DNA of 64,000 bases from Catenovulum adriaticum (GTDB taxonomy: Bacteria; Pseudomonadota; Gammaproteobacteria; Enterobacterales; Alteromonadaceae), in the NCBI RefSeq assembly GCF_026725475.1, contig NZ_CP109966.1, positions 310,001 through 374,000 on the forward strand. Reading direction: 5' to 3'. Positions within the stretch are counted from its first letter, which is position 1. Each line of letters begins with the position of its first letter. The notes beneath the pieces are model-generated. The model was not told where the DNA came from and did no database searches. It saw only the letters and a list, made by a program, of their open reading frames with translations. Shown here piece after piece: positions 16,385 to 25,819 of the stretch. Made by a program: the position numbers and the translations under genes.

Positions 16385-18199
16385 ATGACCGAAAACAAAA
16401 AAATTGAAATCACAGACTTAATTTTACGTGACGCGCACCAATCACTTATCGCAACCCGCATGCGCACCGAAGACATGTTACCTATTTGCGAGAAGTTAGA
16501 CCAAGTTGGTTACTGGTCGCTTGAAGTGTGGGGCGGGGCCACTTTTGATGCTTGCGTGCGTTTTTTAAAAGAAGATCCATGGGAAAGGCTTCGCCAATTA
16601 CGCGCAGCTTTACCCAATACGCGCTTACAAATGTTATTACGTGGACAAAATTTATTAGGATACCGTCATTATGCAGATGATGTCGTAAAAGCCTTTGTTG
16701 AAAAAAGCGCTGATAATGGAATTGATGTTTTTCGGATATTTGATGCACTAAATGATATCCGTAATATTGAAACCGCAATGAAAGCCGTGAAGCAGACGGG
16801 TAAGCATGCTCAAGGTACGTTATGTTACACCACAAGCCCTGTACACACGCCAACGCTTTTTGTTGAACAAGCTTTAAGAATGCGCGATATGGGTGCAGAT
16901 TCTATTGCAATAAAAGATATGGCAGGTTTATTAACCCCGTTTGCAACTTATGATTTAGTTAAAGCGCTTAAATCAAAAGTCGATTTGCCAATTGTTTTAC
17001 ATAGTCATGCAACAGCAGGGTTGGCTGAAATGTGCCAATTAAAAGCAGTAGAAGCAGGTGCCGATCGCATCGATACTGCGATTTCAGCGTTTGCAAGTGG
17101 CACTAGCCATCCAGCGACTGAAGCCCAAGTTGCCGCATTAAAAGATTCTCCATTTGATACCCAGCTTGATTTATCTCTATTGGCTGAAATTTCTGATTAT
17201 TTTAGAGAAATTCGGAAAAAATATCACCAATTTGAAAGTGAATTTACTCGCGAAGATGTTTCTGTTCAAATTAATCAAGTACCCGGCGGCATGATGTCTA
17301 ATCTAGCAAATCAATTAAAAGAACAAAATGCGTTGGATAAAATCCAAGAAGTATTTGCAGAAATTCCTAGGGTGCGTAAAGATTTAGGTTATCCGCCACT
17401 AGTCACACCTACTTCTCAAATAGTGGGCACGCAAGCGGTTTATAATGTTTTATCTGGTAAGCGTTATCAAACTATAACGAACGAAGTAAAACGATATTTA
17501 CAAGGGGGTTATGGAGCCGCGCCGGGTGAAGTAAATATTGAGCTGCAAAAGCAAGCTATTGGTAACGAGCCAGTTGAACATAACCGTCCAGCTGATGCGA
17601 TTAAACCTGAATTAGCTAAGTTACGTAACGATATTGGTGATTTAGCAAACACCGAAGAAGATGTTTTAACCTTTGCTATGTTTCCAGATTTGGGGCGAGA
17701 ATTTTTACAACAACGCCTTGACGGTACGCTTAAGCCAGAAACCTTGCGCCCAATTGATTCAAATCAAGCCAGTAAACTAGCTAAAGCCGGAGCTTCTGAA
17801 TTTAAAATTACGGTGCATGGTGAAACTTACGATATTGCCGTCACCGGTATAGGCGAAAATGGCGCAGATAAACGCAAAATTTACTTGTCATTAGATGGTA
17901 TGCCTGAAGAAATCGTGTTTGAATCTTTAAACGAATTAACTGGCGATGGCAATTCAGTAGCGCGGCAACGAGTCAGTTCTCCTGGCCATGTGGCAACTGC
18001 AATGCCGGGAAATGTGGTTGATGTATTGGTTAAAGAGGGTGATAAAGTTAGTGCTGGCCAAGCCGTACTGGTAGCAGAAGCTATGAAAATGGAAACTGAG
18101 ATTAATACAAAAGTGGATGGCGTTGTTAAAGCTATTTATGTTGCTAAAGGCGATAGAATCACCCCAGGTGAATTGCTAATTGAAATCGCTGACGAGTAA
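16385..18199 (+). CDS. pycB: Pyruvate carboxylase subunit B (carboxyltransferase plus biotinyl domain)
   Basis: A 604-residue protein. Residues about 8-270 form the HMGL-like carboxyltransferase barrel ('LILRDAHQSLIATRM', 'AIKDMAGLLTP' with the carboxylated-lysine candidate, 'LHSHATAGLAEM'). A conserved PYC/OADA domain follows, and the C-terminal ~70 residues are a biotinyl domain with 'VAEAMKMETE'; the biotin lysine is about residue 568. Databases often name this protein oxaloacetate decarboxylase alpha subunit. However, no oadB or oadG genes for a sodium-pumping decarboxylase are present, and a biotin carboxylase gene is directly upstream. The pair is therefore a two-subunit pyruvate carboxylase making oxaloacetate from pyruvate. 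A terminator follows at 18228-18253. Confidence 0.9.
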   Translation: MTENKKIEITDLILRDAHQSLIATRMRTEDMLPICEKLDQVGYWSLEVWGGATFDACVRFLKEDPWERLRQLRAALPNTRLQMLLRGQNLLGYRHYADDVVKAFVEKSADNGIDVFRIFDALNDIRNIETAMKAVKQTGKHAQGTLCYTTSPVHTPTLFVEQALRMRDMGADSIAIKDMAGLLTPFATYDLVKALKSKVDLPIVLHSHATAGLAEMCQLKAVEAGADRIDTAISAFASGTSHPATEAQVAALKDSPFDTQLDLSLLAEISDYFREIRKKYHQFESEFTREDVSVQINQVPGGMMSNLANQLKEQNALDKIQEVFAEIPRVRKDLGYPPLVTPTSQIVGTQAVYNVLSGKRYQTITNEVKRYLQGGYGAAPGEVNIELQKQAIGNEPVEHNRPADAIKPELAKLRNDIGDLANTEEDVLTFAMFPDLGREFLQQRLDGTLKPETLRPIDSNQASKLAKAGASEFKITVHGETYDIAVTGIGENGADKRKIYLSLDGMPEEIVFESLNELTGDGNSVARQRVSSPGHVATAMPGNVVDVLVKEGDKVSAGQAVLVAEAMKMETEINTKVDGVVKAIYVAKGDRITPGELLIEIADE

Positions 18200-18227
18200 A
18201 TACCCTAAAATGTCAGTTGGTATAAAT

Positions 18228-18253
18228 AAAGAGGCTAAAAATCTAGCCTCTTT
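18228..18253. terminator. Bidirectional terminator between pycB and the GH43 gene
   Basis: A perfect 10-bp stem, AAAGAGGCTA (18228-18237) with TAGCCTCTTT (18244-18253), and a 6-nt loop. It lies between convergent stops at 18199 and 18275. The T-run on each strand suits termination of both genes. Confidence 0.85.
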
Positions 18254-18274
18254 CATTAATTAAATTGATGCTAC

Positions 18275-20053
18275 TTACTTGGCCGCTTTTGGGCCATCGT
18301 AATCATAAGTGAACCAGTCGACATCAATATAACCAGCATCTTTTTCTTCATTCCAAGAGAAAAAGCCTAATCTGTCACCCGTCCATTTGCCAAACGCAAT
18401 GGTAAACGTTGGACCAAATGCTTTAAAGGCTTTACCATCAAAGCTATATTCGTAGGTTGCTTTATTACGAGCATTAGAAGTACGAACATAAAGATCGTTA
18501 GTGGTTAACTTAGGACCAAGCGTTTTATTACCCATTTTATCCATGTAAAATAGATGTTTATTGCCACTTTCATCCATTTGAACGCCTAGCAAGTTGAATA
18601 CACCACCATAACGCACAAAACCTGCTAGCTGGTTAGGAGCCATGCCTGAAATATCAAACTTAGCCACTGCTGTACCTGTAGTAATGCCCATCATACGTTG
18701 GCTTAAGGTATTTGGCGCGCGCCAAAAATCAGAGTCTGAGCCATCGTTATTAGTCCATTCATTTATTTTAGGGCCATGATTACTATTATTTGGCAGTACT
18801 TTACTGGCTTTTAATCGTAACCATCCTGGTCTTTCGGTTAACGACCAGTGACTATCTCTAGGGTTATGGTTCCATTCCCATTGAAAACCTAGTTTATCTG
18901 ATGAAAAGTCATCGTCTGAACTAGGCGCCGCAATAGGGTAACCATTGATTGGTTTTTTATAACGTTTAACAGGCTCGCCTATGCCGTCATTATCTTCATC
19001 TACCCCAATAATCGGCCAGCCATCAATCCAAGTAACAGGATCTAAAACTTGAGGTCTGCCTTGAAATGGAATGTCGTCATTTTGAATCAGTTGATGCATA
19101 TACCACCAAGACTTATCCGCTGCTTGTACTAACGCACCTTGGCTAGCACTACGGTTATTAAATTCGGTGCCTTTTTCAAGCACAGTTTTAACTTCGTACG
19201 GGCCATAAATGCTATCGTCCGAGCGCAATACTAATTGTTTTCGGTCATTTTTCGGATTTTTAACACCTGGTTTGGTTGATTTATCACCCATAGTCCACTG
19301 AGCCATAAAAATGTACCAAGTGCCGTCTATTTTATAAATTTTTGCGGCTTCAGCGCCCATGCCGGTATAAACTAACTTACCTTCATCTAAAATTTTGGTG
19401 CCGTCCCAGCTCATTTCATAAATACGATTTTCGTTGCCTTCAATTTTATTATCTGGGCTTTTTTGTTTTTTCCCTGTATTTATAATCATATAAGCTTTTT
19501 TGGTTTCTTTATCCCAGTATACTGCAGGATCATCTAGCACATCCGCTTTTGGCAACATCATGATTGGTTCGCTCCACGGACCTTCGATATTATCAGCGGT
19601 GGTTACCATCAAACCATTTTGATAGTCAATTTGGTACACATACCATTTACCTTCATGATAGGCGATATCACCGGCCCAAGTACCAAATGAATAGCCATTC
19701 ATTCTGTCCCAATTATATTCAGGTGCCCATGATAGTTTAGGGAATGCGTGGCCAACATTGGTCCAGTTAACCAAATCTTTAGATTTTAAAATTGGCATCC
19801 CAGGTGACATATGCTGTTTTGAGGTGATCATATAATAGGTGTCACCAACTTGTTCTATGTCTGAATCTGGGTAATCCGCATTTAAAATAGGGTTGATGTA
19901 AGTGCCATCACCCTGATCGCCAAAGCTACCCGTTTGTGCAGCTGTTACATGATTTGAATTTGGCTTTTGTTGGGTTTCTACTGTTGTTTGTGCGCTACAG
20001 CCGGCTAAAGCAAATAGCACAGAAATACTGATGAGTTTTTTTGATAACAGCAT
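18275..20053 (-). CDS. GH43 family glycoside hydrolase lipoprotein
   Basis: A 592-residue lipoprotein (signal with lipobox 'LAGC', Cys19). Residues about 50-345 form a five-bladed GH43 propeller. The general-base Asp lies in 'NPILNADYPDSDIEQVGDTY', the pKa-modulating Asp in 'VLDDPAVYWD' and the acid Glu in 'GAEAAKIYKIDGTWY'. Residues about 375-590 form a beta-sandwich of the kind appended to beta-xylosidases and arabinofuranosidases. The usual activities of the family are removal of xylose or L-arabinose from side chains or oligomer ends; the exact one cannot be read here. The gene is divergent from the GH106-lyase operon, with a direct-repeat operator candidate in the gap. It would act in the periplasm or on the cell surface. 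Xylose occurs in ulvan, which suits the neighbours. Confidence 0.85.
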   Translation of the reverse strand: MLLSKKLISISVLFALAGCSAQTTVETQQKPNSNHVTAAQTGSFGDQGDGTYINPILNADYPDSDIEQVGDTYYMITSKQHMSPGMPILKSKDLVNWTNVGHAFPKLSWAPEYNWDRMNGYSFGTWAGDIAYHEGKWYVYQIDYQNGLMVTTADNIEGPWSEPIMMLPKADVLDDPAVYWDKETKKAYMIINTGKKQKSPDNKIEGNENRIYEMSWDGTKILDEGKLVYTGMGAEAAKIYKIDGTWYIFMAQWTMGDKSTKPGVKNPKNDRKQLVLRSDDSIYGPYEVKTVLEKGTEFNNRSASQGALVQAADKSWWYMHQLIQNDDIPFQGRPQVLDPVTWIDGWPIIGVDEDNDGIGEPVKRYKKPINGYPIAAPSSDDDFSSDKLGFQWEWNHNPRDSHWSLTERPGWLRLKASKVLPNNSNHGPKINEWTNNDGSDSDFWRAPNTLSQRMMGITTGTAVAKFDISGMAPNQLAGFVRYGGVFNLLGVQMDESGNKHLFYMDKMGNKTLGPKLTTNDLYVRTSNARNKATYEYSFDGKAFKAFGPTFTIAFGKWTGDRLGFFSWNEEKDAGYIDVDWFTYDYDGPKAAK

Positions 20054-20114
20054 AATAAATATTCCGTATGTTAAAAAGATGCTAAACTCTATCGCAATTA
20101 ATTTATTTTGTATA

Positions 20115-20148
20115 GTTATGATTTTTATAGACCTGTTATGATTTTTAT
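20115..20148. promoter_or_regulatory. Two 14-bp direct repeats spaced 20 bp in the GH43/GH106 gap
   Basis: GTTATGATTTTTAT occurs at 20115-20128 and again at 20135-20148, start to start 20 bp (about two helix turns), 62-95 bp upstream of the GH43 start. A weaker inverted relative, AGTCTATAAATCA, is at 20256-20268, nearer GH106. Tandem half-sites at this spacing are typical of AraC-type activators. No regulator gene is adjacent. The rest of 20149-20358 is A+T-rich promoter sequence. Confidence 0.55.
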
Positions 20149-20358
20149 TGAATTTACTTAGATTAAGTGGCCAGAGAATATTTAAAGTAATTAATCAGCT
20201 AATTATCATGAGGTTATTAAATTTTATCCTTTTTATTTAACACCCAAATGATAAAAGTCTATAAATCAGTTTATGTTGGTGATTGTTAATGATTGAATCA
20301 TAAGTTAATTTGACTTGTCAGATTGGTGTACATTTATAACAGGTTGAGAGAAAGCAGG

Positions 20359-23300
20359 ATGATGATATTAAAGCGCAAAAAATACAAAATATTCACGTTA
20401 TGTGTAAATAAGGCTCAATCGGATAAATCGAAAAAATTAAAACTTTCTAATTTTTATGTTGCCTCGCTTATCAGTTTATTGGCGCTATTGTTAACGCCAG
20501 TAGTAATAGGGGAGGAGGCGGTAGAAATTGAACAAAATCTTCGAACACAGCAGTCAATTAGAGAAATGCAGCAAGCATTTTTATCGCCTTCAAAACGCTA
20601 TTACCCAGAAACTTGGTTTCATTTAAATGGTAAAAATATTAGCAAGGCGGGCTTAACAGCCGATTTAGAAGCGATTGAATATTCGGGTATGCAAGGCATT
20701 CAGCTGTTTAATAAAAAAGGACCAGCTTACCCTGATGTTGAGCAAATCAGCATTTTATCTGATGAGTGGGAAGACGTAATAGGGCATGTTGCAGACGAAA
20801 CTGAGCGATTAGGGTTGAATTTAACCTTTCAAAATTGCCCTGGTTGGTCGATGGCCGGCGGCCCTTGGGTACCTGCCGAAGAGGCTCAACGCGAGTTAGT
20901 TCACCATGAGTTTCAGTTTACCGGCGGGCAAAAGATTAATCAGTCTTTAGCTATAGCGCCTGAATACCAAAGCAAAGATCGTAACTATCAAGATGTGCAA
21001 GTGATCGCTTTTAAAACGCCACTTGATCATCATCAATTAGATTTAACCCCAGATAAGATAAACTCAAATAATAAATTGATTCCATGGCAGTCTATCTTTG
21101 ATAAAACACAGCGATTTTCATATCAATATCATCCAAGAGTATTACCAGAGCAAGCGCCGTTTAAGCAGTATCAATTAAATGGCATTCACCCCGTTGAAGG
21201 TGAACCAACTTGGGTAGAGACAAGTTTTAATAAAGCTGTCACCATCCGCACAATAGAGTTGCCGCCTGTTAGAACCATTTTCACGAATAGACAATACCCT
21301 AAAACTAATATTGAAATACTGGTAGAAGCTAAATTACAGGGCAACTGGCAAAAGGTGACAAGTTTACAAGTACCATCGACGAATTGGTACGATTTGCAAT
21401 ATGGTACAACACTCGCCATTCCAACAACCAAAAGCGAGCAATTTCGGTTTACCTTTAAAAAAGATCCGCTGTTTTTAGCTTATCTAAAATTACACAGCCG
21501 ATCAGCTTTGCATAACCATGAAGCTAAAGCGTCGAAAACCTCACGCAACTTACAACAAGATATTGAGCAACAGGTTTCAAAACAAGCGATTATTCAGAGC
21601 CAAGATATTGTAGATATAACGGCTCATTTAACTAATAAAGGTGAACTAAATTGGCAAGCGCCTGCCGGCAATTGGACCGTTATACGTTTTGGCCATGTCA
21701 ATATGCTTAGAACCAACCGCCCAGCAGAACCGGAAGCAACAGGGTGGGAAGCCAGTAAGCTGGATAAAGAAGCCATTGAAAATCATTTGCGTAACGGCAT
21801 GATGGGGCATTTAATGCGCTCTGGTGGACCACTTGACGGACACAAAATTCACGGCATGTTGATTGACAGTTGGGAAAGTTATGTGCCCACTTGGACAATG
21901 AAAAAAGAGCGACTGGCTCAAGAATTTTTTCAACGCCGAGGTTACGATATGATGCCATATTTACCTGCCACTTTAGGTTATGTTGTTGATTCGGTTGAAA
22001 TTAGTAATAAATTTTTACGTGATTTACGCCACACGATGGACGACTTATACGTTGAAAACTTTTTTGACCATTTTAAAACTGTTGCTCATGATATGGGTTC
22101 CAAAGTGTATACCGAAGGCGCCGTAGGCGAAACTTTACCCGGTGATCCTATGCGTTACTATGGGGTGAGTGATTTTCCGATGACGGAGTTTTGGTATCCT
22201 AAAGCGCCATCAAATCAAAAAGAAGCTAAACCTGTTTATGCGGCGGCTTCTGCTTATCATCTTTATAATAAACCTTTTTTAGCAGCTGAAGCGGCTACTC
22301 AACTGTTTGTTAAATGGAATGAAACACCAGACAGTATCAATTATTTAATCAATGAAAATTTTGCTAAAGGCATCAATCATTTAGTATTTCATACGTTTTC
22401 ACATACCCCGCAATTAGACGTAGTGCCCGGTTCAAGCTTTGGCGGCACCATTGGTTTTCCAATGTTACGAACCCAAACTTGGTGGCGTCATACCCCTGAA
22501 TGGATGAAGCAACTGGCACGTAGTCAATACATGCTACAACAAGGCGAATTTGTTGCCGATGTGCTGTGGTATTTAGGCGATGAGCTAGCTCCGCATCCTT
22601 ACGATACTGCCCCTTTTCCTGATGGCTATAAATTTGATTATTTAAATCAAGAAATTTTGCATAACAAAGTGAAAGTAATTGATGGCCAATTACATGTGGT
22701 TGATGCCGGAAATTATCAATTAATACGATTACGTGATTCAGAGCGAATGCTGTTATCAACCGCTAAAAAATTGAAAAGTTTAGTGGAGCAGGGCGCTGTT
22801 ATATTAGGCAACAAACCCCAAACGTCACCGAGTTTAATGGATAATAAACAAGATTTAAATTTACTTAAAAATATTGCTGATACACTTTGGGGTAACGAAA
22901 AACAAGGCGTAAAAAGCACAGGAAAAGGCAAAGTTTACTGGGGTTATTCACTTGAAACGGTATTAAAAAAAGAGCAAATTAAACCCGATATAGCAATGCC
23001 TGAAACGGCAAATATCCGTTGGTTACATAGACAAACGGCCAATGCAGATATTTATTTTGTGAGTAATCAACAGGATCATGCAATTGATGCAAATTTACAA
23101 TTTAGAGTAACGGGAGAATCGCCTCAACTATGGGATCCAAAAACAGGCAATATTCAAACCGCAAAAATTTGGACAACAGATGAGCAAAATAAGTTGACTA
23201 ACCTTGTGGTGAGTTTGGCCCCTCATAGCAGTCAATTTATTGTATTCAGTAAAAGCAAGCTTAAAAATCAAGCAACAGGTTTTAAGCAATTAACCCAAAA

Positions 23301-23949
23301 TAACGAGGTTTTATTAGCAGCTCAACCTGGTTGGGTTCAGCATTATCCAGATCAAGGACAGCCAGCAAGGCTTATTAATAACCAATGGATTTTACGAGAG
23401 CCAGGGCGTTATCAACTACACGCAAGCAATGGTGAAATCACAGAATTTGGCGCAACAATACAAACCCAAGTGATTGATCAGCCATGGACATTAGCATTTG
23501 AATCCGGTTGGGATACTCCTAACAGATTAATCCTCAAGCAATTAAAACCGTTACAACAACTCAAGAGCGATGCAGTAAAACATTATTCAGGGTCGATTAC
23601 TTATTCCACTCGTTTTAATTACCAAACAACTGAAAGCCAAAATACTAAGATATTAGATCTGGGGCAAGTACATAATATTGCTCAGCTCAAACTCAATGGC
23701 AAAGTTATTGGTACCCGATTTGCCCCGCCGTTTGAGTTTGATGTATCAAACGCGCTGCTTAATGGCGAGAATCACTTAGAAATTGTGGTGACCAATACTT
23801 GGCGTAATCAACTTATTTTTGACAAAAAACGATCACCAGGCCAGAAAAAAACTTGGACAACCAATCCACCTAAATCGCACGAAACGCAACTAGAACCATC
23901 AGGTTTAATTGGACCTGTAAAAATTAGAACTCAAGTCAATAAGAATTAA
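20359..23949 (+). CDS. GH106 family alpha-L-rhamnosidase
   Basis: A 1196-residue protein of the GH106 family. Marks are 'TWFHLNGKNISKAGLTADLE' and 'LNLTFQNCPGWSMAGGPWV' in the N-terminal barrel region, the conserved 'IDSWESY' (Glu about residue 506, at the family's acid position), 'VYTEGAVGET' (second candidate catalytic Glu) and the beta-sandwich end 'VVTNTWRNQLIFD'. The enzyme would hydrolyse terminal alpha-L-rhamnosyl units from polysaccharide or oligomers. The frame is open back to a TTG at 20323, but ATG 20359 or 20362 follows GAGAAAGCAGG and is preferred. The N-terminus has a long basic stretch before one hydrophobic segment (about residues 32-51), so it is either an unusually long signal peptide or an inner-membrane anchor. 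The lyase-like gene follows after 10 nt. Confidence 0.85.
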   Translation: MMILKRKKYKIFTLCVNKAQSDKSKKLKLSNFYVASLISLLALLLTPVVIGEEAVEIEQNLRTQQSIREMQQAFLSPSKRYYPETWFHLNGKNISKAGLTADLEAIEYSGMQGIQLFNKKGPAYPDVEQISILSDEWEDVIGHVADETERLGLNLTFQNCPGWSMAGGPWVPAEEAQRELVHHEFQFTGGQKINQSLAIAPEYQSKDRNYQDVQVIAFKTPLDHHQLDLTPDKINSNNKLIPWQSIFDKTQRFSYQYHPRVLPEQAPFKQYQLNGIHPVEGEPTWVETSFNKAVTIRTIELPPVRTIFTNRQYPKTNIEILVEAKLQGNWQKVTSLQVPSTNWYDLQYGTTLAIPTTKSEQFRFTFKKDPLFLAYLKLHSRSALHNHEAKASKTSRNLQQDIEQQVSKQAIIQSQDIVDITAHLTNKGELNWQAPAGNWTVIRFGHVNMLRTNRPAEPEATGWEASKLDKEAIENHLRNGMMGHLMRSGGPLDGHKIHGMLIDSWESYVPTWTMKKERLAQEFFQRRGYDMMPYLPATLGYVVDSVEISNKFLRDLRHTMDDLYVENFFDHFKTVAHDMGSKVYTEGAVGETLPGDPMRYYGVSDFPMTEFWYPKAPSNQKEAKPVYAAASAYHLYNKPFLAAEAATQLFVKWNETPDSINYLINENFAKGINHLVFHTFSHTPQLDVVPGSSFGGTIGFPMLRTQTWWRHTPEWMKQLARSQYMLQQGEFVADVLWYLGDELAPHPYDTAPFPDGYKFDYLNQEILHNKVKVIDGQLHVVDAGNYQLIRLRDSERMLLSTAKKLKSLVEQGAVILGNKPQTSPSLMDNKQDLNLLKNIADTLWGNEKQGVKSTGKGKVYWGYSLETVLKKEQIKPDIAMPETANIRWLHRQTANADIYFVSNQQDHAIDANLQFRVTGESPQLWDPKTGNIQTAKIWTTDEQNKLTNLVVSLAPHSSQFIVFSKSKLKNQATGFKQLTQNNEVLLAAQPGWVQHYPDQGQPARLINNQWILREPGRYQLHASNGEITEFGATIQTQVIDQPWTLAFESGWDTPNRLILKQLKPLQQLKSDAVKHYSGSITYSTRFNYQTTESQNTKILDLGQVHNIAQLKLNGKVIGTRFAPPFEFDVSNALLNGENHLEIVVTNTWRNQLIFDKKRSPGQKKTWTTNPPKSHETQLEPSGLIGPVKIRTQVNKN

Positions 23950-23959
23950 GGCGAACTAA

Positions 23960-25231
23960 ATGAACAGAAAAACAATGACAGTGATAACAAGTTTAACTTT
24001 TTTAGGCGCCTGTAGTATAGCTGAACCTTTATTAAGCGAAACCAGCGTAGCCGACAATAAGTCAGCTGAACAAGTTCAGTCGTTTGTATTGACTTATATT
24101 GATGTTAGTCAAATTGAATTAAATAAACAAAAAATGCTACAAACTAATAGTATTTACCATGACGCGCTTAAATATACTTTAGCAAGAGCAGATAAAGCCC
24201 TAAAGCGAGCTCCCAATCCTGTAACGAATAAGCCTAACGCAGGGCCGAGTGGCAATTTACATGACTATTTAAGCATTGGACCATATTGGTGGCCCGATCC
24301 AACAAAAGTAGACGGTTTACCTTGGATTAGGAAAGACGGTGAAGTTAATCCTTTAACACGAGGCAATAACACAGATCAAACTCGTGCGAGTACATTTTTA
24401 AATGACTTAGGCGCATTAAATTTAGCCTATTTATATGCAACTAAAGCTACAACTAAATCGGCGTATCTTAAAAAATCTCAGCAATTAATTAAGCTATGGT
24501 TAATTGATTCAAATACTAAAATGAATCCACATTTAAATTTTGCGCAAGGCGTACCGGGTAAAAGCACAGGGCGTCCTTTTGGTATTATTGAATGGGAAAA
24601 AATATCTAATATTATTACCAGCATTGAGCTGCTAACACACAGCAATAGCGTTCATCAAACCTTTATTCAACAAGCAAATAGCTGGCTAACTGAATATTTA
24701 AACTGGCTGCTAACCAGTAAAATAGGCATGCAAGAAGCTGCCACTAAAAATAATCATGCAAATTGGTATGACTATCAAGTCCTAGGGTTAATGATCCACC
24801 TTGGGCAAACGGAACAAGCCATTCATTATAGTCAGACACTTAAACATAAAAGAATTAATAGCCAAATTAATGCTGATGGCGCACAGCCATACGAACTTGC
24901 ACGAACTAAATCAATTAATTATAGCAGTATGAATTTAATGGCATTTTTAAAAGTTGCGGAACTTGCAGACAAGTTAGGCGTTGATTTACTTAATCATCAG
25001 GGACCTGAGGGGCAAAGTATAAAACTAGCTGTAGAATATTTACTGCCTTATGTTCAAGGAAAAAAAGAATGGCAATATAAACAACTGGGCGGTATACAAA
25101 AAGCATTTGAACAAAAAGCTTATTCAACACTTTATGTCGCTAATAAAGTATTGAAGGATACCACCGTACCTAATGTGTTGCTTAAAAACAATATTCAGCA
25201 CGTCAAACCAGAGCTAATTTTAAGTTATTAA
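23960..25231 (+). CDS. Alginate-lyase-superfamily lipoprotein, PL38/PL5-like
   Basis: A 423-residue lipoprotein (lipobox 'LGAC', Cys18) with an (alpha/alpha) toroid domain of the Alginate_lyase Pfam type from about residue 70 to 380. Motifs seen are 'DYLSIGPYWWPDP', 'GRPFGIIEWEKI', the catalytic-type 'NNHANWYDYQ' (Asn264-Asn265-His266) and 'QPYELARTKSINYSSMN'. Such proteins cleave uronate-containing polymers by beta-elimination; known relatives act on alginate (PL5) or glucuronan (PL38). Its partner is a GH106 rhamnosidase 10 nt upstream, with GH105 and GH43 nearby. A rhamnose/glucuronate polymer is therefore a more likely target than alginate. The specific activity is inference. AAGG ahead of the ATG at 23960 supports the start. 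Confidence 0.8.
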   Translation: MNRKTMTVITSLTFLGACSIAEPLLSETSVADNKSAEQVQSFVLTYIDVSQIELNKQKMLQTNSIYHDALKYTLARADKALKRAPNPVTNKPNAGPSGNLHDYLSIGPYWWPDPTKVDGLPWIRKDGEVNPLTRGNNTDQTRASTFLNDLGALNLAYLYATKATTKSAYLKKSQQLIKLWLIDSNTKMNPHLNFAQGVPGKSTGRPFGIIEWEKISNIITSIELLTHSNSVHQTFIQQANSWLTEYLNWLLTSKIGMQEAATKNNHANWYDYQVLGLMIHLGQTEQAIHYSQTLKHKRINSQINADGAQPYELARTKSINYSSMNLMAFLKVAELADKLGVDLLNHQGPEGQSIKLAVEYLLPYVQGKKEWQYKQLGGIQKAFEQKAYSTLYVANKVLKDTTVPNVLLKNNIQHVKPELILSY

Positions 25232-25263
25232 ATGAGTTAGAATCGGAGTGGAAACGCTCATTT
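25230..25263 (+). terminator. Weak hairpin after the lyase-like gene
   Basis: AAATGAG (25230-25236) pairs with CTCATTT (25257-25263), beginning inside the stop codon. The stem is short and the loop long (20 nt), so this is a tentative terminator. Confidence 0.35.
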
Positions 25264-25315
25264 AGCACCCTTTATATTGAGTACTTTATTTCTAAAGCAT
25301 AGCTCTGCCACTAAA

Positions 25316-25348
25316 GTAGGGTGTGGTAGCAGAATAATTTAGCCCCCT
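25316..25348. repeat. Insertion-sequence-end-like sequence, copy A
   Basis: The core GCAGAATAATTT (25329-25340) followed by AGCCCCCT recurs at 38205-38224 as GCAGAATAATTT then GGCCACCT. Both copies are far from intact genes and near transposase debris. They look like decayed ends of the same IS family. The rest of 25264-25520 holds no convincing gene. Confidence 0.4.
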
Positions 25349-25520
25349 GATTAGAGGTGTTATGAATCAATCATAGCAAGATTAGGTAACAAAATGACAG
25401 TCAACTACTGAAAACAATTAAACCCGTTAGCCTGAACTGTGCATAAGAAAATAAACTAAATGCCCTTGTAGTGATTAGATCTTTCGACCAAGAAAAATAT
25501 TGATAACCAAGGAGCAGGGC

Positions 25521-25618
25521 ATGATTGAATTAGACGCAATTTATGTATATATTGATGTTTTTATTTACTATTCGAACGTCAATGGAAAACTCATCTGATC
25601 GAAACAGGTGAAAAATAG
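25521..25618 (+). pseudogene. Remnant of a transposase N-terminus (IS982-like)
   Basis: Starting at the ATG 25521, after AAGGAGCAGGGC, the frame reads 'MIELDAIYVYIDVF'. A shift of frame then gives 'LFERQWKTHLIETGEK' before a stop at 25616-25618. Joined, these match the opening of IS982-type transposases (a 'xYxxIDDF...FxxxWxxxLIExG' pattern). The remaining ~250 residues are absent. It is therefore a frameshifted and truncated relic with no product. The family call is from pattern memory, and another DDE transposase is possible. Confidence 0.5.
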
Positions 25619-25819
25619 CAACATAATTGATATTAATTAATCCAATGATAGAATATAACTTGTAACATTTTACGTTTGACTATATGACTAAATAAACACG
25701 CCAAAGCTATATCGTCTAATCTATTCACATTTAGTGCAAAAGCTACTTTTTTAATTACAATTACAAGTATCATGGAGTGAGTTCAGCTTAATCTATGCCT
25801 TAGGAAATTATCGGTTCAA

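Noticed and set aside
16385..18199. Oxaloacetate decarboxylase alpha subunit of a sodium pump
   Set aside because: No oadG or oadB genes are adjacent, and a biotin carboxylase gene is directly upstream; two-subunit pyruvate carboxylase fits better.
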